DNA of 29,743 nt from CAYJPA01 sp964371945. GTDB taxonomy: Bacteria; Chloroflexota; Chloroflexia; Thermomicrobiales; UBA6265. The stretch covers positions 1 to 29,743 of the forward strand of contig CAYJPA010000078.1 in assembly GCA_964371945.1 (NCBI GenBank), read 5' to 3'. Made by a program: the position numbers and the translations under genes. Shown here in pieces: positions 8,058-17,147 of the stretch. The notes under the pieces were generated by a model. That model worked only from the letters and a program-made list of their open reading frames with translations, was not told where the DNA came from and searched no databases. Every line of letters begins with the position of its first letter. Positions within the stretch are counted from its first letter, which is position 1.

Positions 8058-8714
8058 ATGCCTCATTTTGACTTGGAGTCGATCATCCGATCCGTCGGCT
8101 ACATCGGACTCTTCGGAATCGTCTTCGCGGAAACTGGGCTCTTGGCCGGCGCTTTTCTGCCCGGCGACAGCTTGCTCTTTACCGCCGGCGTTTTGGCCTC
8201 ACAGGACTACCTCAATATCTGGATTCTGATGCCGGTTTGCTTTGTTGCGGCCATCGTCGGGGATGCGACCGGGTACTACATCGGGCATCGGTACGGCCGC
8301 TCGCTGTTTCACAAAGAAGAGTCCCGCTTTTTCAAGCCCTCTTATCTGGAAAAGTCAGAGGCGTTCTTCAATAAGCACGGCGGAAAAGCGATCGTACTCG
8401 CCCGCTTCATGCCGATCGTACGGACGTTTGCACCAGTCATCGCGGGCATCAGCGTGATGCATTACCGCAGATTCGCCCTCTACAACGTCACCGGGGCGGT
8501 CCTGTGGGCGATTGGAGTGACGCTGGCGGGCTATTTTCTCGGAAGCACAATCCCGAGCATCGACAAGTATCTCCTGCCGATCATAGCCTTGATCGTGTTC
8601 GTTTCGATTGCACCCTCCGCGATCCATATTTGGCGCGAGAACGGGGATGAGATCAAAACTCACACCCGGGCTTATATCGCCAGGCGGCGTTCTGGCGCGG
8701 ATTCTGACATTTAG
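8058..8714 (+). CDS. DedA family (SNARE-associated/VTT domain) membrane protein
   Basis: A 218-residue inner-membrane protein of the DedA superfamily, whose members have been linked to lipid flipping, membrane potential and drug or metalloid tolerance. The diagnostic N-terminal block is FAETGLLAGAFLPGDSLLF (about 23-41), with the conserved Glu and the PGD. It is followed by GDATGYYIGHRYGRSLF, then the amphipathic ARFMPIVRTFAPVIAG with its essential Arg residues and a following NVTGAVLWAIGVTLAGYFLG. The final ~25 residues are basic and likely cytosolic. The ATG at 8058 begins at the family's usual N-terminus, with GAGAG nearby; the longer in-frame extension from 7881 overlaps the glycosylase gene. 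Three bases separate it from the GNAT gene, so the pair is probably one transcript from the promoter at 7973. Confidence 0.93.
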   Translation: MPHFDLESIIRSVGYIGLFGIVFAETGLLAGAFLPGDSLLFTAGVLASQDYLNIWILMPVCFVAAIVGDATGYYIGHRYGRSLFHKEESRFFKPSYLEKSEAFFNKHGGKAIVLARFMPIVRTFAPVIAGISVMHYRRFALYNVTGAVLWAIGVTLAGYFLGSTIPSIDKYLLPIIALIVFVSIAPSAIHIWRENGDEIKTHTRAYIARRRSGADSDI

Positions 8715-8717
8715 GCG

Positions 8718-9540
8718 ATGACTCCCGCCTTGAACGACGCGGGCTTGACCGACGCGGAGCTGCGGCGCATCTATCATGCCGAAGCCCGCGCCTATGAGGA
8801 GCTCTACACTGCCTCAGCCGCGAAGCTCGGCACCGGAAGTGAACGAATCGGTGAGTCGACGGCAATCTGGTATCCAGAGGGGGAAGAGGCCGGCTACAAC
8901 TGCCTCGTCAACTTTCACCTCGCGGCGGACAAGGATTCCGTGTTCGAGCAAGGATTGGCTCGCATCGAGCGAGCGGGTTCGAAGACGTTCGGAATCCCGG
9001 TCGATGAGCGCGTCTCCAATTGGGCGACAGCGGAACGAATTGGCAAGCTCGGCCTGACTTTTGAATCCACAGAAACGATCTGGGGCCGGAGGATTGATCC
9101 GACGCAGAAGCCTGATCGTCCCGCGCTGCCCGGAGGCTTCGCGATCGGACCAGTCGAACTTGCGGAAGACGAGCTCACCCCGCTGATCAACCTCGGTTGG
9201 AATCTGGAGCCGGACGATGCCCGGGGCAAGCTCTTCTCGACGTCAATTCGGATTCTCGACTGGACGGTCATTGTAGTGCACCGCGGTGGCGAGGTTGCCG
9301 GCATCTCCGTGCTCTGTTGCTACGAAGAAGTCGGGATCTTGATGCTGGCCGTCGTGTTGCCCGATTTTTGCGGACGCGGTCGGCAGTCGTGGTTCATCGC
9401 GGAACGGCTCGCCGGAGCCGCCTCGCGCGGAGCCACGGGCGATCTCCGAAACCGACGATGACAACGCGTCGCCAAGAAATCTGCAGCGAGCTGGATTCAA
9501 GTTTTGTGTCCGTCGAGAGCTCTATAGCCGTTCAATCTAG
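8718..9540 (+). pseudogene. GNAT-family acetyltransferase interrupted by a one-base frameshift
   Basis: The first frame (8718-9461) gives 247 residues with a C-terminal GNAT core: WTVIVVHRGGEVAGISVLCC, then motif A VVLPDFCGRGRQSWFIAERL. It then degenerates into GATGDLRNRR and a stop. Reading the next stretch in another frame (from about 9439 to the TAG at 9538) gives AISETDDDNASPRNLQRAGF followed by FCVRRELYSRSI, the expected GNAT motif B and C-terminus. Dropping one G from the run at 9437-9439 joins the two into GATAISETDDDNASPRNLQ and a protein of about 273 residues. It is either a genuine inactivating mutation or an assembly/sequencing error. The substrate is unknown. The gene follows DedA by three bases. 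Joined coordinates are given here. Confidence 0.8.
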
Positions 9541-9584
9541 TCCCCTTTAGACCTGACCGCGTTTCCGGCCAGAGGACATGAAGA

Positions 9585-9608
9585 AGGCGTCACCACTCGG
9601 TGACGCCT
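9585..9608. terminator. Bidirectional hairpin terminator between convergent genes
   Basis: A perfect 10-bp stem (AGGCGTCACC / GGTGACGCCT) with a four-base ACTC loop. It lies 45 bases after the restored GNAT stop and 30 bases past the stop of the giant surface protein on the other strand. The flanks are only moderately T-rich (CCTTC on plus, TTCTTC on minus), so it may act in both directions with modest efficiency. Confidence 0.7.
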
Positions 9609-9637
9609 CCTTCAAAACGAACCTAGCTGGAGAGATG

Positions 9638-12600
9638 TCAGGCGGCGCAGGTGTAGATATTCGCCTCCGCCTCGACACCTTCCTCGATCGCGATATTGCC
9701 TTCATCGTCGACGACAGGTGAATCTACCAGGCAGACCGTGCCATTGTCGTTGTCGACCTCGTAGATGCCTGCCGCCAATGCCGCTTCCGCCATGCCATCC
9801 TCGTTGGTGCTCGTCTCAACCGTCTGGCCGATGTTGTCGATCGAGTCAAAGAAGATCGAGACGCCTGCACCGGCAATGACGCAGCGCGCGGGATTGGCCA
9901 CGATCCCCGGGCATTCGAAGACGGTCAGTTTCAAGATGTTTGCCCCGGCTGGAACGTTGTACCAACCGCAGGTCAACTTCTCGCCTGGGTAGAGCGTCAA
10001 TCGAAGGCTCAGGTTGTCTCCGGTCAACGCGAGCGGATAGAAGCGCGAACTGTCCAGCTCACCCAGGCTGCTGTCGCAGCTGAGCACGAAGGCCCAGGCA
10101 ATTTCCGGATCGAGCGGCGGGATCTCGGTCACCAGGTAGTCGCCCGCCTCAAGGTCCTCGAAACTGACCTCGTTGATCCTCGTCGGTTCGCTCTTCACTG
10201 TCTCCTCGTCGAAGTCCGAGTCCGGTCCCCAGCCCTGGAGCGTGAAGCTGATGCTCTCTTCGTACGCTTCGCACTCATCGGTGGGATCGGCCTCTTCATC
10301 GTAGAGATCGTATCCGGCCGGGCAGACAAACTTGACGATCGTCAAAGTCGCCGGTCCTTCGCCCTGCGTCTGACCACCGGTACCGCTGGTCCCGCCAGTT
10401 CCACCGGTCCCGCTAGTTCCACCTGTTCCGCCAGTACCGCCTGTTCCACCGGTCCCGCCAGTTCCACTAGAACCCCCGCTGGATCCGCTCTTCGGAATGT
10501 TGAACCAGTCACACCAGAGCTCGTCCTGGTCGTGAAGGTCGTATTCGATTTCGTTGTGATCGGAAATTACGCGAGACCAATCGCCGCTGTTGACGGAGCA
10601 GTAGACGATCGGTGTGCCGTATCCCTCGGTCGTGCGTTCGGCCAGGCCGACTTCACCCTCGGGAACCGCTTCCCACTGGACCTTCCCGGTATCGCCCGTG
10701 ATTCGCGTCGAAGCCTGCTGACCAGACGCGGCCAGCGTGAAGCGGATGCCATCGAGCGGAACGCATTTGCTCTTCAACGACGTGCGTGAGCTCGATTGCG
10801 TGTGAGACATCGCCGGGCAGAGGTACTTGTAGACAACGACCTTGCCGCCGTGCTCATCGACAGGGAAGTTGAACCACTTGCACTCAAGCCGCTGACCTTC
10901 TTTCAGGCCATACTCGATGCTGGTGCCTTCCTCAATGGATGCCGACTCGACATCGCCCGGTTGGCCGCCCTCGAAAACGGCGCAGTAGACGCGAATTCGG
11001 TTGCCATACCCTTCCGGCGGCGTCTCAACGACCCGGATTACGCCGGACGGGATGCCTTCCCAGACAACTTCGCCTTCACTGTTTGTCGTGCCGCTGTTGG
11101 AGCTTCCACCGCTCCTTAGGTGGAATTTGACATGCGGCATCCAGTCGGTGCATTTGCTGTTCAGTTCCTGGGCGCTGTAGTCCCAGGCTTCGGCCGTGCA
11201 GTAGTACTTGGTTATGTGCACGTCCACGCCGTACTTCTCAGCCAGGTTGAACCAGCTGCAGATGAGGTACTCGCCGTGCTCGAGATTGATCGAGATCCGA
11301 CCCTCCCAGACCGCGTATGGCTTGTACTCGCCTGTCGCCAGATAGGCCGGCGAATAGCGTGCGCAGTAGACGATGGAGTAGTTGTATCCGGACGGATACG
11401 TCTCTTGGATGTCGTAGTGCTCGTTGTATCTCAGTCCGGTTAGCCGGACCTCGCCGTTGTTGTCGGTCGATGCCGTCTGGCCCGAGCCTCCGTCTTCCGG
11501 TTCCGAGGTGAGCTCGACGTCGCTCAAGGTCCCGCTGCAGTCGTAAGAGAGATCCTCGTAGCTGGCGTGCGACGGATCGTATCCGTCGTGGCACCAGTAC
11601 TTGGTGATCCAGACATAGCCGCCAGTCAGCGGGGCGTTGTACCAGTAGCAGTTCAGCGAGTAGCCGTACGGCAGGTCGTAGTAGACGCTTTCGCCCTCGG
11701 TGACCGGAACCGATTCGTAGCTCGCTGGGCTGCCTTCGACTGGATATGCGGAGCAGTACACCCGGAGGACTTCGTAACCGCTGGGAACGACCTCGCGGAT
11801 CTCCATTCCACCCGAGTAGACCTGCTCCCACTCAATGAAGCCGTCGCTATCCGTCACGTGCGGGTCTTCCTGACCGGAGGGGAAGAAGATCACCCCTCCC
11901 TTGGCAGGAATCGATCCGATCTCGTTTTCGAGACGGAACTCGACATCGTCATGCGGATCAACGCAGTACGACTCCAGATACTCCCTGGTCAATGAATCAG
12001 GGTCGTACCCTTCAGGGCACTCGTATTTGTAGATGGTGACCTTGCCCCAAGGGTTCTCGGCTGGGGCGTCATACCAATAGCAGACGAGCGAGTACCCCAC
12101 CGGCAGGTCGTAGTGCGCGTAATACCCCTCGTAGAAGGCGACACTGTCCAGACTGGTCAGTGACCCTTCAGTCGGGTATGCAGCGCAGTAGATCCCGACT
12201 GTTGTGTAGCCTTGCGGCAGCGTTTCGACAAGCTTCAGAGAGCCACCTTCGACTTGACTCCACTGTGCTGAGCCGTCATTCCCTGTCGTTTGGGATTCAC
12301 TCGAACCGTTCCATTCCAGAGCGTATTCGATTCCCGGGGCGTAGTCCGTGCAATACGACTCCAGGTATCCCTGGCTGATGTTGGAATGATCGAAGGCGTC
12401 TGGACAGGTGTATTTGTAGATGATCACCTTGCCGTAACCATCGTCCTCATACGGCGCATTGAACCAGTAGCAGACCAGATCGTACCCGTACGGGATGTGA
12501 TGGCTGATCTTGCCGCCGCCGCTGACAGTCTTCGATTCCCAGTCCTCCGGAGAGCCGGAGCTCCGCTCATACGTGCTGCAATAGACGCGCAACGGCGTAT

Positions 12601-15249
12601 ATTCCGGTGGCGCGTATTCAGTGATATCGACAGAGCCGCCCGGCACTTGAGACCATGTCACCATCCCGTCTCTATCGACGGTCCCGTTTTCCGAGCCTCC
12701 CTCGTATCCGAGCTCGTACTCGATTCCTTCGTGCGCCTCGGTGCAGTAGGTGAGGAGGTATTCCCGGCCGATGTTCTGGTGGTCGTAGCCGTCGTCGCAG
12801 ACGTACTTGTAGATCGTGATGGTCGTTTCGTCGAAATACGCCTGGTTGAACCAGTGACAGACGACGTTGTATTCCGCCATCACCTCGTAATCGATCGACC
12901 ACTCGCTTGACCAGTCGTACTCCTCGTAGTTGCCTTCCGACGCCCCGTAGGGGTACGTCGTGCAGTAAATCCGAAGCGGTTGGAAGACGCTGTCCTGCAA
13001 TTCCTGGATGGTGCGTTGACCGGAGGGAACCTGGTCCCAGGTGATCGAGCCGCCGCTGTCGGTTGTCTGCGATTCCGTGCCGCTGTTCACGCCGTCCATG
13101 GTGAACTCGTAGCCGGGCGCCAGGTAACACCACTTCTGCAGGTAGCCGAGATTGAGGTTGTGCTCGTCGTAGCCCTCGTCGCAATACCACTTGTAAATGA
13201 CTACCGTGCCGTAGTTGTCGTCGTGCGGGTAGTTGATCCAGTAGCAGATGAGGTTGTAGCCCTTATCGAGCTGCCAGTCCATGGNNNNNNNNNNNNNNNN
13301 NNNNNNNNNNNNNNNNNNNNNNNNNNNNNNNNNNNNNNNNNNNNNNNNNNNNNNNNNNNNNNNNNNNNNNNNNNNNNNNNNNNNGAGCCGTCGTAGCCCT
13401 CGTCGCAGTAGAGCTTGTAGATGGTGACGGTGCCGTAGGTGTCGGTGGAGGGATAGTTGATCCAGTAGCAGATGAGGTTGTAGCCCTTATCGAGCTGCCA
13501 GTCCATGGAGTTGCCGGAGTACTGGACGGGATCGTACGTCGCGACCTCGCTGGGGTCGTCCTGATAGACGCCGCAGAAGATGCGCCAGGTGGCGTAGCCG
13601 GTGGGCGGATGCTCGGTGATGGTGAGATCGCCGTAGGGGACGGACTTGTCCCACTGGGCGTAGCCGTTGGCGACGGTTTGGGACTCGTCGTAGCTGCCGG
13701 AGCCGAAGAGCTCGAACTTGACATCGTCGTGCTCGTAGCAATCGTCGATGTAGTCCTGGTGGTAGGCGGAGGAGCCGTCGTAGCCCTCGTCGCAGTAGAG
13801 CTTGTAGATGGTGACGGTGCCGTAGGAGTCACCGTTGCCGTAGTCCTTAATGTTGAACCAGGCACAGGCAAACTGCGCGTACCGAGGATGCTCGTACCTG
13901 AGCCATCCATCGGATTCTAGGGTGTACTCGGTTGCTTGCCCGGGATACTCTCCGGCCTCGACAAACGAACAAAATATCCGTTGATAGGGGTAGTCACCGC
14001 CGTCTTCGCGAATCTGACTTTGATAACCCTCGGGATCACTGCTCTGCTGGCCGTGATCCGGGAGGTATGAGATTTGACCGTTTTGATTGGTGGTCGCTTG
14101 ATAGCTAGGTTGATCTTCGTGTTCGAACGTGTAGTCGAATCCCTCGCTTGTCGAACAGAAGCGGAGAAGGTCCTCGAGATCTGACTGCCGGTAATCGTCA
14201 TCGTCTGGGCAGGTGTACTTGACGATCTGAATCGATGGTTGGAAGAAGTTGTACCACTCGCAGGAGATCGAATAACCAGGGTCGAGATCGTATTCGACGC
14301 GACGGTCATTCTGAAGTTCTACGTACTCCCAGTTTCCGTTCTGGTCCTGCTCAGACTGAACCACGCAATAGACAAGTGAGCGCTGTGGATGGGGCCAGTA
14401 AGGGACTTGCTCTTCAATGCTGACGAAGCCGCCTCCGTAACCGTCGTAGGAAGCCTCGCCATTGTTGTTCGTGTCGATGCCATCGGGATTTCCGCCCTGC
14501 CCAGTCGAAACGGCGAATCTTGTTTGCGGTAGACCCGGCTGACAGCTTTGGCGGAGCGAGTCGAGCGAATTGCTGTCATGAGGATCGTATTGGTCGTAGT
14601 AGTCCCAGCAGATGTATTTCTTGATTTTGATCTGCCCTGCCTCGCCCTCGTACCCGTTATTGGCGCCATTTTCGTTCTGGTTATCTCCGTTGGGCAACGG
14701 AACGTTGAACCAATAACAGTTGATGTACGGATAGGCTGAATACGAGCTATCCAGGTAGGCGCTGATGTTGCCCTGTCCATAACTGAAGTTCGGACTCACA
14801 TACCCAGAATTGGGGTCCCAAGGCTGCGCGTAGGCAAGACAGCCGATCATCGGCAGGCCATAACCTTCTGGAATCTCCTCCTGGAGCGTGAAGTTGGTCC
14901 CCAGGGGGATATCGGTCCAGCTCACGGCGGAGCCGCCATCGTCCCCGGTGCGTCGAGTTTCATTGTTGTAATAGCCGTTGTCGGTCGTTACCGAGAACGG
15001 AATTCCGGGTTGCGGTTCGGTACAGTTTTGGAAGAGCCCCTGTCCGCTGTAGGCGTCGAAACCGGGCGGGCAGTTGTATTTCTGAACCGCGATGGTGAAG
15101 CTCTGACCGTCCGACTGCGCCGCCGCCGGCTCGACGAGATTTGTGGGCAAGCCTGCCAACAACATGACAAGCGTTACCGTGAAAACGATCCAACCCCGAA
15201 TCGGAGCTGAATTCCGGGCAAACGAGTACCGTCGAACATGCTCTGACAT
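9638..15249 (-). CDS. Giant secreted cysteine-rich protein of tandem Cna-B/SpaA-like domains (interrupted by the N gap)
   Basis: One gene split by the 100-N gap: 15249-13385 and 13284-9638. The start ATG at 15249 has AAGGA seven bases upstream. A signal peptide follows (hydrophobic about 20-34, likely cut after PAAA at 41-44). Then come about fourteen domains of roughly 110-150 residues. Each opens with a strand like TIYKYxCPxGYD, carries G-x-x-x-W-x-x-V-P-x-G and I-x-E-x-x-P-x-GY, then a YC, and closes with C-x-W-F-N. Lys, Glu and Asn at these points match the isopeptide triad of Cna-B domains. Four Cys per domain suggest disulfides. A Gly/Thr/Ser linker precedes the last two domains. No LPxTG, SLH or C-terminal anchor is visible. 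If the gap is filled in frame the protein has at least 1924 residues. An adhesin or stalk role is inference. Confidence 0.85.
10355..10491 (-). repeat. Low-complexity Gly-Gly-Thr linker-coding repeat
   Basis: About 45 codons made almost wholly of GGT, GGS and SGT triplets, encoding a flexible linker inside the giant secreted protein. At DNA level it is an imperfect 9-base tandem repeat whose synonymous positions vary. It separates the twelfth domain (ending CDWFNIP) from the last complete domain (beginning LTIVKFVCP), so it may set off a C-terminal pair of domains from the repeat stalk. Confidence 0.85.
13230..13284. repeat. 55-base exact repeat at the left edge of the gap (copy 1)
   Basis: Bases 13230-13284 are identical to 13454-13508, and the match stops exactly at the first N. 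The base before differs (g versus a). It encodes the segment around MDWQLDKGYNLICYWINY of the giant protein. A match of exactly 55 bases ending at a contig edge is what a de Bruijn assembly with k=55 leaves at an unresolved repeat. Confidence 0.9.
13285..13384. other. Assembly gap, 100 Ns, inside the repeat gene
   Basis: Exactly 100 Ns, the conventional placeholder for a scaffold gap of unknown size. Taken at face value it puts the two halves of the giant gene in different frames. If the gap holds the sequence that follows copy 2 of the left-edge repeat (13509-13771, 263 bases), the frame is restored. Extra 387-base units would also keep it. Confidence 0.97.
13385..13439. repeat. 55-base exact repeat at the right edge of the gap (copy 1)
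   Basis: Bases 13385-13439 are identical to 13772-13826, 387 bases away. The match starts right after the last N and stops at 13440 (t versus a). It encodes the TVTIYKLYCDEGYDG segment that opens a domain. Confidence 0.9.
13454..13508. repeat. 55-base exact repeat, copy 2 of the left-edge repeat
   Basis: This is the second copy of 13230-13284. With 13385-13439 it brackets a 14-base connector (13440-13453). Together with 13509-13771 these segments make a 387-base, 129-codon tandem unit. Confidence 0.9.
13772..13826. repeat. 55-base exact repeat, copy 2 of the right-edge repeat
   Basis: This is the second copy of 13385-13439. It lies at the start (protein sense) of the only fully sequenced copy of the young repeat domain, which runs SYGTVTIYKLYCDEG through CYWINYPST. 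Confidence 0.9.
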
Positions 15250-15755
15250 GGAATGTTCCTTCCTCAACCGTTGCTATTCAAAAGCCAGTAACGGGTCGGG
15301 ACCGCCAATACACGCAAGTACAAATAATGAATTGGACCAGCATCGTACACCAACACGCGGCGAAAGTCTGTATGCAAGGACGTTTGGAAGATAGTCCAAA
15401 GTGACTATGATGTTATGGACTATGCAGTTCTCCTTTGCGAGCGCCGGCGGTCAGAGCGCAAATGCCGAGATTACCGGTTGATGAATTCCGAAACGTACGA
15501 TGGTAATTCTCCGTTGCGCGATCGTCAGAGCACGTTGTTTCGAAGAATGGCCCGAGGAGACGTTTCGGGCCATCGTGCAGCGTAACGGCTAAGGATGCTA
15601 ACTTACCGGCAAACTAGATTGAGATAACCTTCGATTTCGTTGAGTCAGTCGCCATACGCCGCAAGAGCGACGCGGTTGGGCGTATGATGATTACAGCCCG
15701 ATCGTAGTTTGCGATGAGATTGAATCGCTCCCTAGAGCAAGGAAAGGGATCGTTG
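15250..15755. promoter_or_regulatory. 506-base divergent intergenic region with several inverted repeats
   Basis: No supportable gene lies between the giant secreted protein (minus) and the duplicated-domain secreted protein (plus). The stretch is visibly more AT-rich than its surroundings. It holds an inverted repeat ATAGTCCA/TGGACTAT (15391-15398, 15416-15423), a nine-pair stem ATGGCCCGA/TCGGGCCAT (15547-15573) and an eight-pair stem CATACGCC/GGCGTATG (15653-15686). A TATGAT at 15683-15688 could be a -10 box for the plus-strand gene, but no good -35 accompanies it. Promoters for both genes must lie here; I cannot place them securely. Confidence 0.5.
15391..15423. promoter_or_regulatory. Operator-like cluster of ATAGTC/GACTAT elements
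   Basis: ATAGTC at 15391 is followed by GACTAT at 15403 and again at 15418, three copies of one hexamer in 33 bases (one inverted). The outer pair extends to a perfect eight-base inverted repeat. It lies about 140-175 bases upstream of the giant secreted protein's start codon. Such arrangements often bind a dimeric regulator; which one is unknown. Confidence 0.4.
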
Positions 15756-16862
15756 ATGGTTCAACGTTGGAACACCTTCGGGCTCTTGGTTGCGGTCGCG
15801 ATTGGGATGGCGCCATTTGCCATGCTGCCAAGTACGCCGTTGGCGTTTCAGGCTGATGACGAATCGATCGGACAATACGTGAGTCCGCATTACGGGTACA
15901 CGCTCTCATTCGACACGGACGTGTGGTCGATTGCGTACGGTGACGAGCTCCCTTCTGACAGGTTCGACCGCGTCTATCTCGCAATTGGTCCAAGTCTGAT
16001 TTCCTTTACGAGTCATCCGGATTATCAAACGCCTCAACTGGACGAGTGTCAGATCAACTTCGAGCTCGGAATTCGCGCCGCGCCCGCTGTTTCCGGCGTG
16101 GTGTTGCTCGAAGAGCCAGGCGCGGCGGGAAAAGACGGTGAGCGGGCGTGGCAAACCGTGACGTACCTACTTGAACAAGCAGACGGAAGCTCGGTAACCA
16201 TCGCGAGCTACATCGAGTGCCGTTGGCTCGGCGATGGTCTGACCATGGTCATCAGGCACGACGCGGCATTGGACGATTACCCTGGTGAAGTTTTGGTTCG
16301 CGAGTCCCTGGTGGCAGGGTTAGAGCTTCCACCCGTATTCGGGTCAAAAGCCGTCGCCGCTGAGAAAAGTGCCAGTCGAAGTGTAGAACAGGCGGAATAT
16401 GAGAGTCCGCACTATGGCTTTACGATCACATACGATCCAAACATATGGGGCATCGGCGCGGAAGATGACGACCCAAGCGACGCCTATGACCGCATCGAGT
16501 TTTCGAGCACACCAAACTTGATCATCGTCTGGGGCGATCCTGACTACGCGGATGGCGAGATGGCCGCGTGCGTCGCCGGCTATGTTGACCCGTTGGCGGA
16601 ATCCCCGAATATCGTGAATTTTCAGAACATGAATGGTCCCGAGGCTTCAGGTGAAGACGAAACCAAAGCCTGGACAACGATCACGTACACCTGGGAATTT
16701 CGAGAGGGGGCCGAGGCAGATTTCGTTCAATACTACGAGTGCATTTGGCTTGGAGATGACGTAACCGTTGTCGTTCTCCACGAAGTAATCGACGTGAGCT
16801 ACGAGTTTGAGATCGGGACTCGTACGACCTTCCTTGCGGGTCTTCAGCCGCCGAAGGACTAA
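15756..16862 (+). CDS. Secreted protein with two tandem copies of an unknown domain
   Basis: A 368-residue protein with an N-terminal hydrophobic segment (about 8-31) ending in an Ala-Phe-Gln-Ala region that fits a signal peptide. The mature part is two related domains. Domain 1 starts YVSPHYGYTLSFDTDVWSI, domain 2 YESPHYGFTITYDPNIWGI. Each continues with PSD-(R/A)-(F/Y)-DR, a PDY turn, a Cys, an AW-x-T-(V/I)-TY strand, a Y-x-E-C-(R/I)-WLGD strand and a final V-x-x-x-FLAGL. One Cys pair per domain (as in ECRWLGD and ECIWLGD) could form a disulfide. I know no name for the family. The ATG at 15756 was preferred over 15714 because AGGAAAGGG stands before it. It is divergent from the giant secreted protein, with which it may share regulation. 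Confidence 0.8.
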   Translation: MVQRWNTFGLLVAVAIGMAPFAMLPSTPLAFQADDESIGQYVSPHYGYTLSFDTDVWSIAYGDELPSDRFDRVYLAIGPSLISFTSHPDYQTPQLDECQINFELGIRAAPAVSGVVLLEEPGAAGKDGERAWQTVTYLLEQADGSSVTIASYIECRWLGDGLTMVIRHDAALDDYPGEVLVRESLVAGLELPPVFGSKAVAAEKSASRSVEQAEYESPHYGFTITYDPNIWGIGAEDDDPSDAYDRIEFSSTPNLIIVWGDPDYADGEMAACVAGYVDPLAESPNIVNFQNMNGPEASGEDETKAWTTITYTWEFREGAEADFVQYYECIWLGDDVTVVVLHEVIDVSYEFEIGTRTTFLAGLQPPKD

Positions 16863-17147
16863 GCTCGGACGCGCGCACCGCTCCGCGCTGACGGATTCCG
16901 ATGTCCATCGCGATCAGCAACTCTTTGCGGGGGACCGTTCGTGATGCGCTGAGAATGACGCCGATCGCGTGGTTTCCCGAGATCAACCTGGAATGAATCT
17001 CGTGCTTCGTCTTCGACAGTCCGGGCTGGAGCGACGAAACGGTGAATCTGCCTCACATAACTCATACTTGCGATTGTCGAGCCGACCGGGGCGAGAGCAC
17101 GCGGCGTCTTGAAGCATTGATGAAAAGACCTCACCAGGGAGATTCCT

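Noticed and set aside
12290..12910. Long plus-strand open frames opposite the giant secreted protein (also 10532-11443 and 11567-11995)
   Set aside because: They mirror the repeat gene's codons, lack ribosome sites, and vary as the repeat varies; they are antisense shadows.
13263..13910. Thr/Ser-rich minus-strand frame overlapping the repeat gene near the gap
   Set aside because: It is an out-of-frame reading of the same repeats, partly made of Ns; the Cys-containing frame is the coding one.
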